64,000 nucleotides of DNA from Primula veris (lineage: Eukaryota > Streptophyta > Magnoliopsida > Ericales > Primulaceae), in the NCBI GenBank assembly GCA_963682055.1, contig OY821742.1, positions 21,451,635 through 21,515,634 of the forward strand, read 5' to 3'. The notes beneath the pieces are model-generated. The model had not been told where the DNA came from, ran no database searches, and saw only the letters and a list, made by a program, of their open reading frames with translations. The position numbers were made by a program, and so were the translations under genes. Below, in pieces: positions 10,723 through 20,528 of this stretch (the stretch's first letter is position 1; each line of letters opens with the position of its first letter).

Positions 10723-11392
10723 ATTCGTGAGCAAGCAGTAGAGCGCAGCAGTGAATCTATCAGTTCTCAGGCGAAACACTAGATCGAGACGCAAGATATT
10801 TTTGGCGGGAAGAGAAAACCCTAGAGAGAGACAATAAGAGATATTTTTTCAGCAAATTATGGGATAAAAAAACAAAAGGGATTACTTAGCACAGTTAAAA
10901 GGAGTGGAGCCACAGAAAGAATAAAATATTAACCGTCCTTTCGTGTGACAGAGGTTTACCTTTTTTCCAACCATAGAAAAGTCCACAACCTCTGCTCTTT
11001 TCGACAGATAAACGCTCCAGATCTTGCCACGTCACATAGTTTATCCCACTAACCAAGGCAGTTCACATCATTACACCTATATAAACGGCCCGTGGACCCT
11101 ACCACGAAAAGCTTCTACCATACGCTACCAGTATTATCAACCGAGGACACCCTCCGAGTAAGTTCCTCGACGCCAAACCGTTTCTTACCGAAATGGTACA
11201 CCGAACAAGGTGAACGGAGACCGTTCCTAGCTCGACGACATTTAAGCGTCAAGTCTAACAACGCTCTCCGGGGGGATAACAATGGTGTACCTTGCTCGGT
11301 ATCCAATGATGTCAACACAAAGGCAAAGAAAATAACACAACAAAGACGCAAAGACAAATAAAATAGACAGGATCAAGTTGCAAAACACAAGT
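10723..11392. other. spacer between antisense genes, likely 5' region of the four-exon gene
   Basis: On the minus strand the 150 bases before the ATG at 10722 are T/C-rich and contain TCTCTCTCTAGGGTTTTC, a composition common in plant 5' untranslated regions. I see no canonical TATA box at the expected distance. Short frames on both strands at 11092-11361 overlap each other and match nothing I know, so I leave them uncalled. Confidence 0.45.
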
Positions 11393-11398
11393 TTTATT
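11393..11398 (-). terminator. AATAAA polyadenylation signal of the gene at 11467-11827
   Basis: On the minus strand AATAAA lies about 70 bases past the stop codon, within TGAATAAAAC. The placement fits a plant-type poly(A) signal for the small antisense gene. Confidence 0.5.
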
Positions 11399-11466
11399 CA
11401 TCCACAAAGGAGGATACAAACAAACAACAGGAAAAGAAAAGTTTACAAGAAAATACAACACCCATC

Positions 11467-11827
11467 CTACTTCTTCGAACTACCCCCCATATCGGTATCC
11501 TTCTTCGCCAAGAGCTCCTCCAGACGCTCTTTTTCCCTAACCAAATGGGAAATGCCAATCTCCACTTGCTTTAAAGCATAAGATTGAGACTTGCATTTCT
11601 GCTCGGCTGCAAAACGAGCAGCGCTATCCTCCTTCCAGTACTGTTTGAACCGCCTCATTTCGGTCTGAGCACACTTAAGATCGTGTTTCAGCCACGATAT
11701 CTCGATGTCTTTTAGTTGAAGCGGCGTCAATTTCTCCTCCCCATAACCAGGGGGACGGGGGTAGCAAGAAGGTGGGCTCTTCAACTAGGGTTTTCTTTTT
11801 TGAAGCAGACCTGGTGATGAGAGCCAT
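11467..11827 (-). pseudogene. antisense cargo gene: small coiled-coil protein, one frameshift near the N-terminus
   Basis: The ATG at 11827 opens a short frame (MALITRSASKKK...), and a second frame continues to the stop at 11467. They join if one extra base is assumed in the C-runs near 11755-11765. The result is about 118 residues: a basic N-terminus, then a Lys/Glu/Leu-rich coiled coil, ending GGSSKK. A TATAAAT box lies 82 bases upstream and an AATAAA signal follows, so it had its own transcription signals. It resembles the other small cargo proteins in design rather than in clear sequence identity. Confidence 0.55.
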
Positions 11828-11902
11828 CTCAGTTAAACACTAATAGGGAAAGGAGAGAGAGAAAGGAAGAATGGATACTAAAGCACAAAAACAATAGGGA
11901 GC

Positions 11903-11909
11903 ATTTATA
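11903..11909 (-). promoter_or_regulatory. TATA box for the gene at 11467-11827
   Basis: TATAAAT on the minus strand, about 82 bases before the ATG. Confidence 0.5.
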
Positions 11910-12080
11910 AGGAATCAAAGGGCACAAAGTACGAAAAGGCGCCAAGAACGAGGCGTTGCAAACGATTCAATATACAGAGAGGCACGAAATACGAAAAGGT
12001 ACAACTTATCAAAAATAAAAATTTACTACTTGATATAAAATGCAAAACGGGAAATACATCAGAAAACAAGCCCAATCTAA

Positions 12081-12560
12081 CTAAGGATCAATGGGCGGAA
12101 AAACCGAACTGCCAGACCGAGAGAAATACATCCGAGCTGCGCAATTCAATCGAGCTTGGTAGGAATCATTCATGACGACCAAGCATTCATTCTCCGAGGA
12201 GAGGTCGTTGTTCTCCTCGGTAAGAACCTTAATGCGCCCCTCAAGACGAGCATTTCTAACCATCATGCTAGCTAGGCCTTGAGGGGAGTTATCAAATTCA
12301 CCCTGAGCATGGTCCCAAATCTCCTCGGCATCATACCATGAGTGAGCTAAATGATTTCTCTGTAGCAACAGCCTGTCGAGCTGACGACTCAAGGCCGAGA
12401 TCTCAGTCCACTTTATTGTTTCCTCGGGATGAGAGACGGACAGACTCAAGGCAAAGGTACCATACTCCTTCTCAAGTCTGGCCATCCGATGACGGACCCG
12501 AGATATCTCAGCATCTAAGCCCTTCATCTGAGCATGATATCTCACCACGAGCTCAGACAT
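12081..12560 (-). CDS. antisense cargo gene: 159-aa coiled-coil protein
   Basis: An intact frame starting MSELVVRYHAQ. Residues about 10-40 and 100-135 have regular Leu/Ile/Met spacing with many Glu and Arg residues, consistent with two coiled-coil segments separated by a region with two Trp residues. A TATAAATA box lies about 100 bases upstream. It is one of a series of same-strand small genes between 11.4 and 15.3 kb. No family recognised. Confidence 0.6.
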   Translation of the reverse strand: MSELVVRYHAQMKGLDAEISRVRHRMARLEKEYGTFALSLSVSHPEETIKWTEISALSRQLDRLLLQRNHLAHSWYDAEEIWDHAQGEFDNSPQGLASMMVRNARLEGRIKVLTEENNDLSSENECLVVMNDSYQARLNCAARMYFSRSGSSVFPPIDP

Positions 12561-12657
12561 TATGAAAAGTTGTGTTTAGATAGAAGGAGATGAGAGATGA
12601 AAGAGAAGAAGCAAACAATAGGAGTGTGAGAAGTGATATTACTAAGGAAAAGAAGAG

Positions 12658-12665
12658 TATTTATA
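12658..12665 (-). promoter_or_regulatory. TATA box for the gene at 12081-12560
   Basis: TATAAATA on the minus strand within TTCTATAAATACTCTTC, about 100 bases before the ATG. The box of the next gene upstream (13845-13852) lies in a similar context, TTCTATAAATACCCTC, so the promoters look duplicated along with the genes. Confidence 0.55.
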
Positions 12666-13102
12666 GAACAAAGATAGTATGGCATTGACCGATAAATGCT
12701 GGGGAACGTGCATGTTCGCCTGACAAATACTTGGGAACATGCATATTATCTGACACAGCATGGGAGCCTGCATCATATACAGGCCTCAAACGTCACTCAG
12801 CTGCAGTATGGCAGAAAATAAAAATTCAAGATATTCAAAGATCCACATTCCAGCAAAACGACAAACCACAAATGCAAGGTAAAGAGAAGTGCAATATACA
12901 GGGGCAAAGTAAATTTTCATTAATAAAGATGAGATACATTGCTGTTCATTACATCAGGAGACTACATCGAAATGAAAAACTATTACATCATAAAAGGAGA
13001 CCTATTACATCCGAGAAAAAATCTATTATATCCGGAGGCTACATAGCCAAAGAAGATCGACTATATCAGCAAATCCATCTAACAGGAGCGAGCAAGCAAC
13101 GA

Positions 13103-13460
13103 TGGGGAAGAGGAAGAAGAGAATGAAAAGGAACATAAAAAAGAAGTGAAAAGCAAGAAGAGGAAAATGAAAAATGACAAAAACCCTAGAAGTAACAAAA
13201 AACCCAGGGTTGATTGTTACATCGTAGTGGTGCAGAAGAGAGAGAAAAAGGAAAAAAGTAGGGAGAAGCTAAAGATAAAAAAAAAAAAAGAGGAAGAGGA
13301 AGAAATGAAGGAAGCTGAGAAATAAAAAGAAAGTAAAAGGAACAAAAAAAAAAACATAGAGAAAAAGAGTAATGGGATAGAAGATGAAGAAAAAGAAAGA
13401 AGCGCAGAAAAAAAAAATATATAATAAAAAAAAATATATAAAAAGAAGAGAAGAAAGGGG
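13103..13460. repeat. long purine-rich tract (pyrimidine-rich on the gene strand)
   Basis: About 350 bases are almost all A and G on the plus strand, with AAG, GAG and A-run blocks and few pyrimidines. It lies directly downstream of the antisense gene at 13466-13759, so its transcript would have a U/C-rich 3' region. It may be simple-sequence expansion, or have a role in transcript ending. Confidence 0.65.
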
Positions 13461-13465
13461 GAAGG

Positions 13466-13759
13466 TTAGGGGGAAGTCGATCGGTATCGATGAGAGGGCC
13501 CGGCAGAGACATTCATGTCCCGAAGTGTCGGGTTCCCCCTCAACACCTCATTCTCTTCGACTAGAGCCTGACGAGCACGTCGGCAATAATCCAGTTCGGA
13601 TCTTAGCCAAGTCAATTCCCGAACCATCTCGGTATGGTGATAACGCATCACCTTCAACTCTTCCTCAGCATCCTTCAACAGCTTTAGTGCATGGCCATAA
13701 GAGGCCTCGAAAGCCTCCACTTGCAAGACCAAGGTAGATTTGCTAAAAGGACCAGCCAT
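13466..13759 (-). CDS. antisense cargo gene: 97-aa coiled-coil protein
   Basis: An intact frame from ATG 13759 (MAGPFSKST...). I chose this ATG because it follows the TATA box and 5' region, whereas the open frame upstream is hydrophobic and AT-rich. Most of the protein (about residues 10-75) is a Glu/Leu/Arg coiled coil, and the tail is Ser/Pro-rich. A TATAAATA box lies 93 bases upstream. No known family. Confidence 0.58.
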   Translation of the reverse strand: MAGPFSKSTLVLQVEAFEASYGHALKLLKDAEEELKVMRYHHTEMVRELTWLRSELDYCRRARQALVEENEVLRGNPTLRDMNVSAGPSHRYRSTSP

Positions 13760-13844
13760 TTTGAGAAAATTATAAGGCAAAATTTTATATATGGCAACAA
13801 GATATATGGGAGAGATTATAAAAAAAACCCATATCTTAAGAGGG

Positions 13845-13852
13845 TATTTATA
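13845..13852 (-). promoter_or_regulatory. TATA box for the gene at 13466-13759
   Basis: TATAAATA on the minus strand, 93 bases before the ATG. Confidence 0.5.
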
Positions 13853-14319
13853 GAACAATTAAAGATGGTTTAATGTGGGGAATTGCAACCGTTCATCAAA
13901 AGACGCTGGAAAACATGGGTAATTGAAAAGGTGCGTCTGTTGAGAAGAAACGCTTGGGTTCAAGCCAGTATTTAAAGAGGGTAAATCTCCAGAAAAGCTT
14001 CTACACGTGTCAATTACGCCATCATTTAAAGGAGGAAGTTGAACAGTGTCAAGATTTAAAAGATAAGATTTGTGCACAGGGCTCAAGGAATCCCATTAGT
14101 TCCTAGATACAAAGACTCAAAAGATTCGGTGGATAAGGTCAAGCACAAGACCCAAGAAAAATCATTAATGAAGCCACAAGCATGCGCCGTCAAAATTAAA
14201 TGCATTGGGAAAATAAATCATACAAGAACGAGAAAAAGAAGAGTTTTCATTATTCAAGGGGAACTTCATTACAAGATACTTCTCGACAAAAAGACATTAC
14301 ATCACAAAGAAAAATAGGA

Positions 14320-14658
14320 TTATTTTGTAGAAGGACCAGCTTCTTCATCGGGCTTCCTCTTCGACCGAGCATACACTTCCTCAAGGGCTAATTTGTAAGC
14401 CCTCTTGGAAGCAATTTGCCTGTCTCTAGAGGCCTCAAGCTCTTTGATCCGAGCACGAGCACGAATACTGTTGAGCAAAGACCTCTGGTGCTCCTTCTCC
14501 ATGGCGTCCAATCGCTCGTCTAGTTCGACGGCCCGACGAGCTTCCACCGACAGTCGGGCAACCCTCTTCTCGAGATAACGCACTTTCTTAACTTCCTCTT
14601 CAAGATGAGCAACATATTCAGGAAGGTTGTCACCATTAGTTTCATGAGGAGAAGCCAT
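14320..14658 (-). CDS. antisense cargo gene: 112-aa coiled-coil protein, paralogue of the gene at 14952
   Basis: The frame starts at ATG 14658 (MASPHETNGDN...), 52 bases after a TATAAA box. It shares with the neighbour at 14952-15263, and with 60652-60972, an N-terminal MAS..(T/S)GDN/GES block. It also shares a YVAHLE-EVKK-like core and a C-terminal KRAYKLALEE-ARSK block before an acidic/Ser end. The centre is longer and richer in Arg and Glu. These shared blocks in adjacent same-strand genes point to tandem duplication. Function unknown. Confidence 0.65.
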   Translation of the reverse strand: MASPHETNGDNLPEYVAHLEEEVKKVRYLEKRVARLSVEARRAVELDERLDAMEKEHQRSLLNSIRARARIKELEASRDRQIASKRAYKLALEEVYARSKRKPDEEAGPSTK

Positions 14659-14709
14659 TTGTTCGTTAATAAGGAATGAATTACACAAAGAAGACAGTGC
14701 AGCCCCCTT

Positions 14710-14715
14710 TTTATA
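14710..14715 (-). promoter_or_regulatory. TATA box for the gene at 14320-14658
   Basis: TATAAA on the minus strand within CCCTATAAAAAGG, 52 bases before the ATG. The spacing is the same as at the paralogous genes (15315-15320 and 60592-60597). Confidence 0.6.
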
Positions 14716-14877
14716 GGGAAAAATGAGGGACAAATCAATGATCATCTCAAGGAAAGAGCAACCATCATGAACTTCCCAAGGGCATTCAAGGCTAATTGAC
14801 AACAATTTCAAGGTCCAATTGAGTCATCCAATGAGGTATTAAGGAAACTAACAGACAAGAATAAAAGTAGGAAATAT

Positions 14878-14883
14878 TTTATT
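14878..14883 (-). terminator. AATAAA signal of the gene at 14952-15263
   Basis: AATAAAATATTTCC on the minus strand, about 70 bases after the stop. The same AATAAAATATTTCC follows the homologous gene in element 3 at 61052-61065, so the 3' region is conserved along with the gene. Confidence 0.6.
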
Positions 14884-14951
14884 AATATTTTCAATAATTC
14901 GGTTACAACTTGGAGATAATGCCTAATTACAAAGAAATCACAAAAGACTAA

Positions 14952-15263
14952 TTATTCTGAGGAAGAGCTTGCTTCAGCGCCCTCCGACCCCGGCTTGGAC
15001 CGATCATGCAGCTCCTTGAAAGTGAGCTTATAGGTCCTCTTTGCTGCCTTTTCCTTAGCCAGGGAAGTCTCGAGCCTCTTTATGCTTTCAAAGGCCCAAT
15101 CCAAGTCGGCCATCGTCAAGTGATGAGCCGCGTCCATATCAGACAACCTTTTGGTCACGTCCGCCAGCTTCCTTTTCATAACGCGAGCCTTCTTAACTTC
15201 ATTCTCCAAGTAAGCGACATAATCCGAAGAATTATCTCCAGTAGAACTATTGGGAGAAGCCAT
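14952..15263 (-). CDS. antisense cargo gene: 103-aa coiled-coil protein, conserved in element 3
   Basis: An intact frame (MASPNSSTGDN...) with a Lys/Leu/Glu coiled coil, the block KRLSDMDAAHHLTMADLDWA, then AAKRTYKLTFKELHDRSKP and an acidic Ser-rich tail. The protein at 60652-60972 in element 3 matches over its whole length, including the near-identical SDMD-HH-TMAD-DWA core. TATA spacing (52 bases) and poly(A) signal are also shared. The gene lies about 300 bp from the 3' LTR in both elements and reads away from it. No known family. Confidence 0.72.
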   Translation of the reverse strand: MASPNSSTGDNSSDYVAYLENEVKKARVMKRKLADVTKRLSDMDAAHHLTMADLDWAFESIKRLETSLAKEKAAKRTYKLTFKELHDRSKPGSEGAEASSSSE

Positions 15264-15314
15264 TAAATCCCAAGATGGTGATGGAATAAGTAATTGTGGG
15301 AATGGTATTCCCTC

Positions 15315-15320
15315 TTTATA
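15315..15320 (-). promoter_or_regulatory. TATA box for the gene at 14952-15263
   Basis: TATAAA on the minus strand (ACTATAAAGAGGG), 52 bases before the ATG. It matches CTATAAAGGGG at 60592-60597 in element 3. Confidence 0.62.
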
Positions 15321-15559
15321 GTAAAGGGATCTTCCGAAAGGTCAAGGGTTTCCTCGAAGAAAGATCCCAAGGGTCATATCAAAGTCAAATAGCAAGTTTG
15401 CAAGTTCCCAAGACAGTAAATGGGTCCCGAGGAACAGTTATAAAAAGGGGCATTTGTTGAAAGAAACATAAGGGAGCATCTAAACCGAAGTAATCTCTTC
15501 GACAGACCAATCATGACTCCCTCGACATGGAAACCATGCCGAGGAAGTCAGGGAGCACT

Positions 15560-16112
15560 TGATAGAACATAAAAATTAGACCCGAATGTATCTATTCTGA
15601 TATGAATCGACCCACCCATCATAAATGGGTATCTAATGCTTAAATGGGCTATCTCAAGCCTTTCTTTGAGAATAAGATGGGATCTTCCTAAAAGTCCAAG
15701 CCCACTTAAATAGGGACCCATGTCTGAAAAAACTCACAAGATGGAGACATTTGTCAACATTCTAGGAGGCATACTTGCCTATAAATAGCCAAGTATCCCC
15801 CCAAGACCAGGACCAAAAAACTTATCTAAAAAATATAGAGAGAAGGAGAGAAAAGATAAAAACTTGTCAGATCATATCACACCAATAGCCTAACCGAGCA
15901 AGATAGAAAATCGAGCATAAAAGAGAAGAGAAAGATCACATTTCGGATCGAACAGCGAATCCGAGCATAAATATAGTGATTCAGTTGTAGTTCGAACAAG
16001 GGCAATTGCCGAATAATAATAAAGATCAAGAGGTGTTCATCGTTTACTTTCAATTCGTTATATAATATTGTTGAAAAGCCTAACGTTACCGACCAAAGTT
16101 ATGGCTTTGTCA
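15560..16112 (+). repeat. 3' LTR of element A
   Basis: Starts TGATAG and ends TTTGTCA. By eye it differs from the 5' LTR by 12 substitutions and one single-base indel (about 2%). The purine-rich AGTCAGGGAGC just before it is the probable polypurine tract; the same bases flank the LTR of element 3 at 60410-60425. It is followed by GATAC at 16113-16117. Confidence 0.93.
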
Positions 16113-16117
16113 GATAC
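16113..16117. repeat. target-site duplication, right (GATAC)
   Basis: Second copy of the 5-bp duplication of element A. Confidence 0.9.
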
Positions 16118-16253
16118 AAAAAAAAAAAACATTGTATATAAAAACATAACTTATTATAAACAAGATGAAATTATTGCTTAAATTACTTAAACTTGAATAC
16201 AAATTCAAGTTAAAACTAAAAAAAAACGATTTTGATCAAGTACTTATTTCAAA

Positions 16254-16768
16254 CTATGACATGCTATGTTTATTCTGTAAATGCTTAATCAGTTGGACTT
16301 GAAGTTGATAATGAACCCCAACGTGTCTAATATGATAATGATAATGATGTTCAATGAAATTTGCAACTTCATTTGACCAATCATGAAGACTAGATACAAG
16401 CTCGATAGGATCGATATTAATTTTTTCGTATGTAGACAAAGTATCTCCTCTGAAATGTAAATCTCTTTCGTCCTCCACGATCATATTGTGTAAGATTATG
16501 CACACTATCATAATAACTTTCAAGGTTTACTCACAAAAAAAATGAGAACGGTTACGTACAATTGCAAATCGTGCTTGAAGTACCCAACATCCTTCCTTGT
16601 TGATTCTTGTCGTTGGGAAAAATGTTTTTTTTATTTTATTTCCTAGCTAGTGGTCGAGAGATCGGTTTACAGAAGTTGCCCATGATGGATAGATGTCATC
16701 TGCTAGATAATATCACGTTTCATAATTATGACCATTAATTGAGTTGTTGGCCGGAGGAGCGCGCCATT
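16254..16768 (-). pseudogene. PIF/Harbinger-type transposase remnant (ALP1/HARBI1-like)
   Basis: The minus strand encodes, with stops and shifts, blocks typical of plant PIF/Harbinger transposases and their domesticated ALP1-like relatives. These are an APPANNSINGH segment, YYLADDIYPSWATSV, VLQARFAIVRN and CIILHNMIVEDERD. Only the C-terminal half is present. A TGA interrupts the first block, and a T-rich insertion separates the second from the third. No terminal inverted repeats were identified, so it is probably a fragment. Confidence 0.8.
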
Positions 16769-16925
16769 CTGATAGTTTAGAGAATGCATGTGATCGTTCT
16801 TATACATTTATATCATTGTGAGAACCTGGTAGTACAAAAAGCATATGCCATACCACAAATCATATATAAGATGCTAGTACATCTAGAATTATTGTGGATT
16901 CGACTTTACCAGAATACATGCATTT

Positions 16926-17878
16926 TGATTCGACCTAAAAACTGTCATTTTTATGCCTTAATTATGATATTAAATTCAAATTTATATTGCATAAATAGGT
17001 GTTATTATATCATTTTACTGTTATTAAGTATTTTTGAGACCATTTATCTATTATGAGTGAAAATTGCCATTTTTAGGTGGAGAAGCTAAAAGACCTAAAA
17101 TAAGAGGATATTAAAATTATATTCGGTCAAAAAGCTAAAATTGGAGAACAAGAAAGAGATCAATCTAAAAACGAAATAAAAATATGTTCACCGCCATGTG
17201 ATTCGAATGAGACACCCTCTGCTGCCATAATTTAATAACGTGGCACATTTTAATTGGTCAACAGAGCCTGATTCGAATCAGAGTATTTTAGGAATTATCT
17301 TGTAGAATTTTTTAAGTTGAACACTATAGATACAAGTGTAATCTATGTAAATTTTTAGGCTCTACCTCCGGACAGAAACCTGTAATTCAATATTTTATTT
17401 ATTTAATTATTATTTTCTTTCTTTTATTTTATGTCTTTCTTTCCATCACGATGCCATAAGAGCATCGTTCCTTCTCATTTTACTAAGATCATGCTGGTTT
17501 ATTCTTTCTAAATTCCGCCTACTCGGTAATATCCCTCTATCCTTATTCTCCTTTTATTTAATTGTTTATATTTATTTTTATTCTTTTTATTATTTCTTTA
17601 GTATAGATTTTATGTTTGAGAATAATGAAAAGTAGGGATTGACAACCCATATTGATGAATTGTTCTTATTTATTTAGTTTAGATTAAACGACAATAGCGC
17701 GAGCTTTATCGTTATAGAAAAACTAGAAAAACTTGTGTTTAAACATATTTTAATTGTTTTACATAATCTTATGGGTGAACCCGTATACTTGCTACGATTA
17801 TAAATTGTATTACTATGATTGGGCCTAGTGCCTTTGCTAGGAATTTTTTTTTTAATAAACACGTTTTTAAGCCGATCA
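16926..17878 (+). repeat. 5' LTR of element B
   Basis: Starts TGATTCGACCT and ends CCGATCA, 6 bp before the primer binding site. It aligns with 39481-40517, though the two have diverged considerably and differ in length, which suggests an old insertion. It contains the 14-bp palindrome CTGATTCGAATCAG at 17268-17281. Confidence 0.78.
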
Positions 17879-17884
17879 AGTTTT

Positions 17885-17902
17885 TGGCGCCGCTGTCGGG
17901 AA
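17885..17902 (+). promoter_or_regulatory. primer binding site of element B (tRNA-Asp-like)
   Basis: TGGCGCCGCTGTCGGGAA matches the tRNA-Asp 3' end pattern used by Athila and Tat elements, and it follows the LTR end closely. Confidence 0.8.
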
Positions 17903-19640
17903 TTATTGTTAAAATAATTTTAGTATATTTAAGCACACAAAAAAATAGTTCCATGGTTGATGTAAATTGTTTATTTAGTTAAGTTAATTTTACTTTGTAT
18001 TTATTAAGCTTTGAAATTGCGAAATCGATAAAAATTGCATGAACATGTATTCTGGAGTCTGCCTGATTCGGATCAATCTTCCTTAGATCCGTATAAGGCC
18101 TGCTGATAGTGATCCGGATCTCTCCCTTTGATCCAGATCATCCTTTAAGTTTCAGATTTATTATTTGCTTTTATATGAATTTATTCCTTAGTTTAATATT
18201 CTTAAAATAGTTTTAATTTAATTAAATAAATTTTTACACATGAAAAAATTTTCTATATTTTATACCGACTAAAAGAATCTTTTTATAAAAAAAAACGAAA
18301 AAATATTATCTTTTAATATTTTATATATTTGATTCGTTATGTTCTTAAATCCCTATTTTGGTGAAAAATCTAATTTTGGTAAGGCTATATTATAAAAATC
18401 CGAATTTTGTATATATAATATTTGTTGTGATATTTTGGTAGATATAGTTATCTTTTAATTATATATTATTTTGGAGATATAGGAAATATTTGATCTTTTC
18501 CAATTATTTTTCCTTATTTTATTGAATATTTGCAAACTATCATATATTTGGAAGATAAAATATTTTATAAAAAAATTATGAAAATATTTTATTCTGATTT
18601 GAAAAATCAGATTATACAATATAAAAAGTAAAATAAATAAAAATATTTTTAAAATATTTTGTATATTTAATTCGTATTTTAAGAAGGCCAAAATAGCCAT
18701 ATTGGTAAAAAAAAATTCTATTTTTGGAAAAGGGTGGAATTTTTATTCTGAATTTTATATATAATATATTGTTATATGTTTGGTATATTTAGTATAGAAT
18801 ATTTGCATAGAATATTTGCAAAAATAGCAAATATTTAGATTTGGTCTTAAAAAAAATATGATTAGAAAAATCAAATTTAAAAAAAAGAAAATTCAAAAAA
18901 AAAAGTTTTTATTTAATTATTAATTAAAAAAGAAAAAGAAAAAATTAAAAATTATTTTTCCTGGTTTACAGAATCAAGTATTTATCCTAAAAAAGTTTTT
19001 TTTATATTACTTATTATTTATTTATTTAATTAATATTATCTATTTAATAATATTTTTTAAATAAAAATATTTTGAAAAATTAAGAAAAGTTTTGAAAGTG
19101 AAACTGAATCTTAGTTAGTTTTTCACAAAAAAAATTATTTTTTATTATCAAATTATTATTTGTTTTTTTCTTATATAGTATTAATCAATTATTTAATATT
19201 ATTTATTAATTAATTAAAATAAATTCGAAAAAAAACTTTTTGAAAGTCAAGCTGAATCTCTGTTTGTTTCTGAAAGAAAAATAAAATAATTTTTTTTATT
19301 ATTTTTTATTTATTTAATTATTTTAAAAAAAAACTTTTTCTTGATTTCAAAAATCAGGTTTTCCTTTTTTAAAAGAGGAAGTAAAATTTAAAAATATTTT
19401 ATTTGTTTTTATTTGATTGATTTTTAATTAATCTTTTAAAAATTCTTAAAATACAAAATATACTTAAACTTTATTATTTTAGAACAGTTCCATTATGAAT
19501 TTCGAACTAAAAAGAGTTAATAAAACCCTAGACCTCTTTGTTGTGTCATCATGACACAACAAAGGCTTAACTCGGATTATCCATGAAAATCCGACTTCAT
19601 TTTTTCACATCTTGATTCTTCGTGCCGAGTTTTCAATTCA
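17903..19640 (+). other. long AT-rich leader of element B
   Basis: About 1.7 kb of very AT-rich sequence with repeated runs such as TTTATTATTTAATTA and no credible frame. A few related sentences recur (for example GAATCTNNGTTNGTTT before AT-runs), which suggests internal duplication. Long untranslated leaders are common in Athila elements. Confidence 0.5.
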
Positions 19641-19659
19641 ACATGAGTTTTTATAGAGA

Positions 19660-20528
19660 CCCTAACCTATTTTGTTCTCAAACCATTAGAATCGATCCTT
19701 TAGAGCCCCTTGCGAGCGAGTGTTTTACCAAGCTTGCTAAGGCGTTATTGATGGAAAAGAGCAATGTCACGAGACTCTGGAAGCTCTGAATGATGTGTTC
19801 AGAAGAAGATCAAGACACAATGCTAGACGCATGGAAAGAAAGGATGAACAGAGTTGAGGAGGCTAAAAAGACGAGATTATGAGATGAGTAATAATGAGTC
19901 TATTGTGAGAGTGTAAAATGAAGTAGAAAAGGAAGATGAAAAGAAGATCGATAATATTGGTCCTTATCATTTGATGGAGGAAAGTCAAAAAGTGAGAGAG
20001 GTGCAAGACGTTATAACCCCAATCTCGCCCTTATCATTTGTCTTCACTTAAATTCCGACATACCCGTAATAATCCTTCCTATAATCATAAAAGACCGCAC
20101 CTTTATCTTTCTAAACTAACTCATAAGCCGCAATCAACTATCCTACTTATAGATACGCATATTCAATCAAAAGAGATAGAGCTCAAAGGAGAGGAGTTAT
20201 TCGAAACCGCGAACGTAGTGGAAGTAAATGTACAAGTTCGGGAGGAGTTTATTCTTAACCTACCCAAGACAATTATTTTGCCTAAAATAGAACCACCGTT
20301 GAGAACCTAGTTCAAAAGCAAGAAGGAATTAAAATCCTTATCAATTTTTGGGAAAACAATCATGGTAACAAACTTGCTTTCCCAACCAATCGAAATCACA
20401 AATTGTAGTTCAAGCCAAAAGGACGGTGAAGCCAAGAGAGGAACCAATGTTAGGGGTATTTCTAAAATGAGTATGAGAAGAAGACTGTGTTTAAAGAGTT
20501 GTTCAAGGAAGAACCCTTAGTTAGAGCT
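19660..20528 (+). pseudogene. decayed coding region of element B, left part
   Basis: Charged, GC-richer sequence with fragments of open frame (for example 20038-20310, 90 codons) and several stops. The last 69 bases before 20529 read open and continue in frame at 33217 once the nested Athila and one copy of GAGCT are removed. Position suggests gag or a gag-proximal region, but I recognise no diagnostic motif. Confidence 0.45.
20524..20528. repeat. target-site duplication, left (GAGCT)
   Basis: GAGCT precedes the LTR start and recurs at 33212-33216 after the other LTR end, fixing the boundaries of the nested Athila. Confidence 0.88.

Larger units (their letters stand above)
2105..16112 (+). 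mobile_element. Tat-type Ty3/gypsy LTR retrotransposon, non-autonomous, with antisense cargo (element A)
   Basis: A complete element of about 14.0 kb. It has two LTRs (554 and 553 bp) that differ by about a dozen substitutions and one indel by eye, a matching GATAC duplication, a tRNA-Asp-like primer binding site, a gag/protease frame fused in frame to the end of integrase, a hairpin-bearing tandem repeat, and then about 8.5 kb of genes on the opposite strand. Reverse transcriptase, both RNase H domains and the integrase core are absent. It resembles Tat elements (OTA group, perhaps Retand-like) because its gag, protease and integrase tail match the dual-RNase-H polyprotein at 54162-58208. 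Any movement would need enzymes in trans. LTR similarity suggests insertion was relatively recent. Confidence 0.92.

Noticed and set aside
11092..11361. Overlapping frames on both strands (89 and 80 codons)
   Set aside because: They are mirror frames over one segment and neither has family motifs; a TATATAAA on the plus strand is not enough to call a gene.
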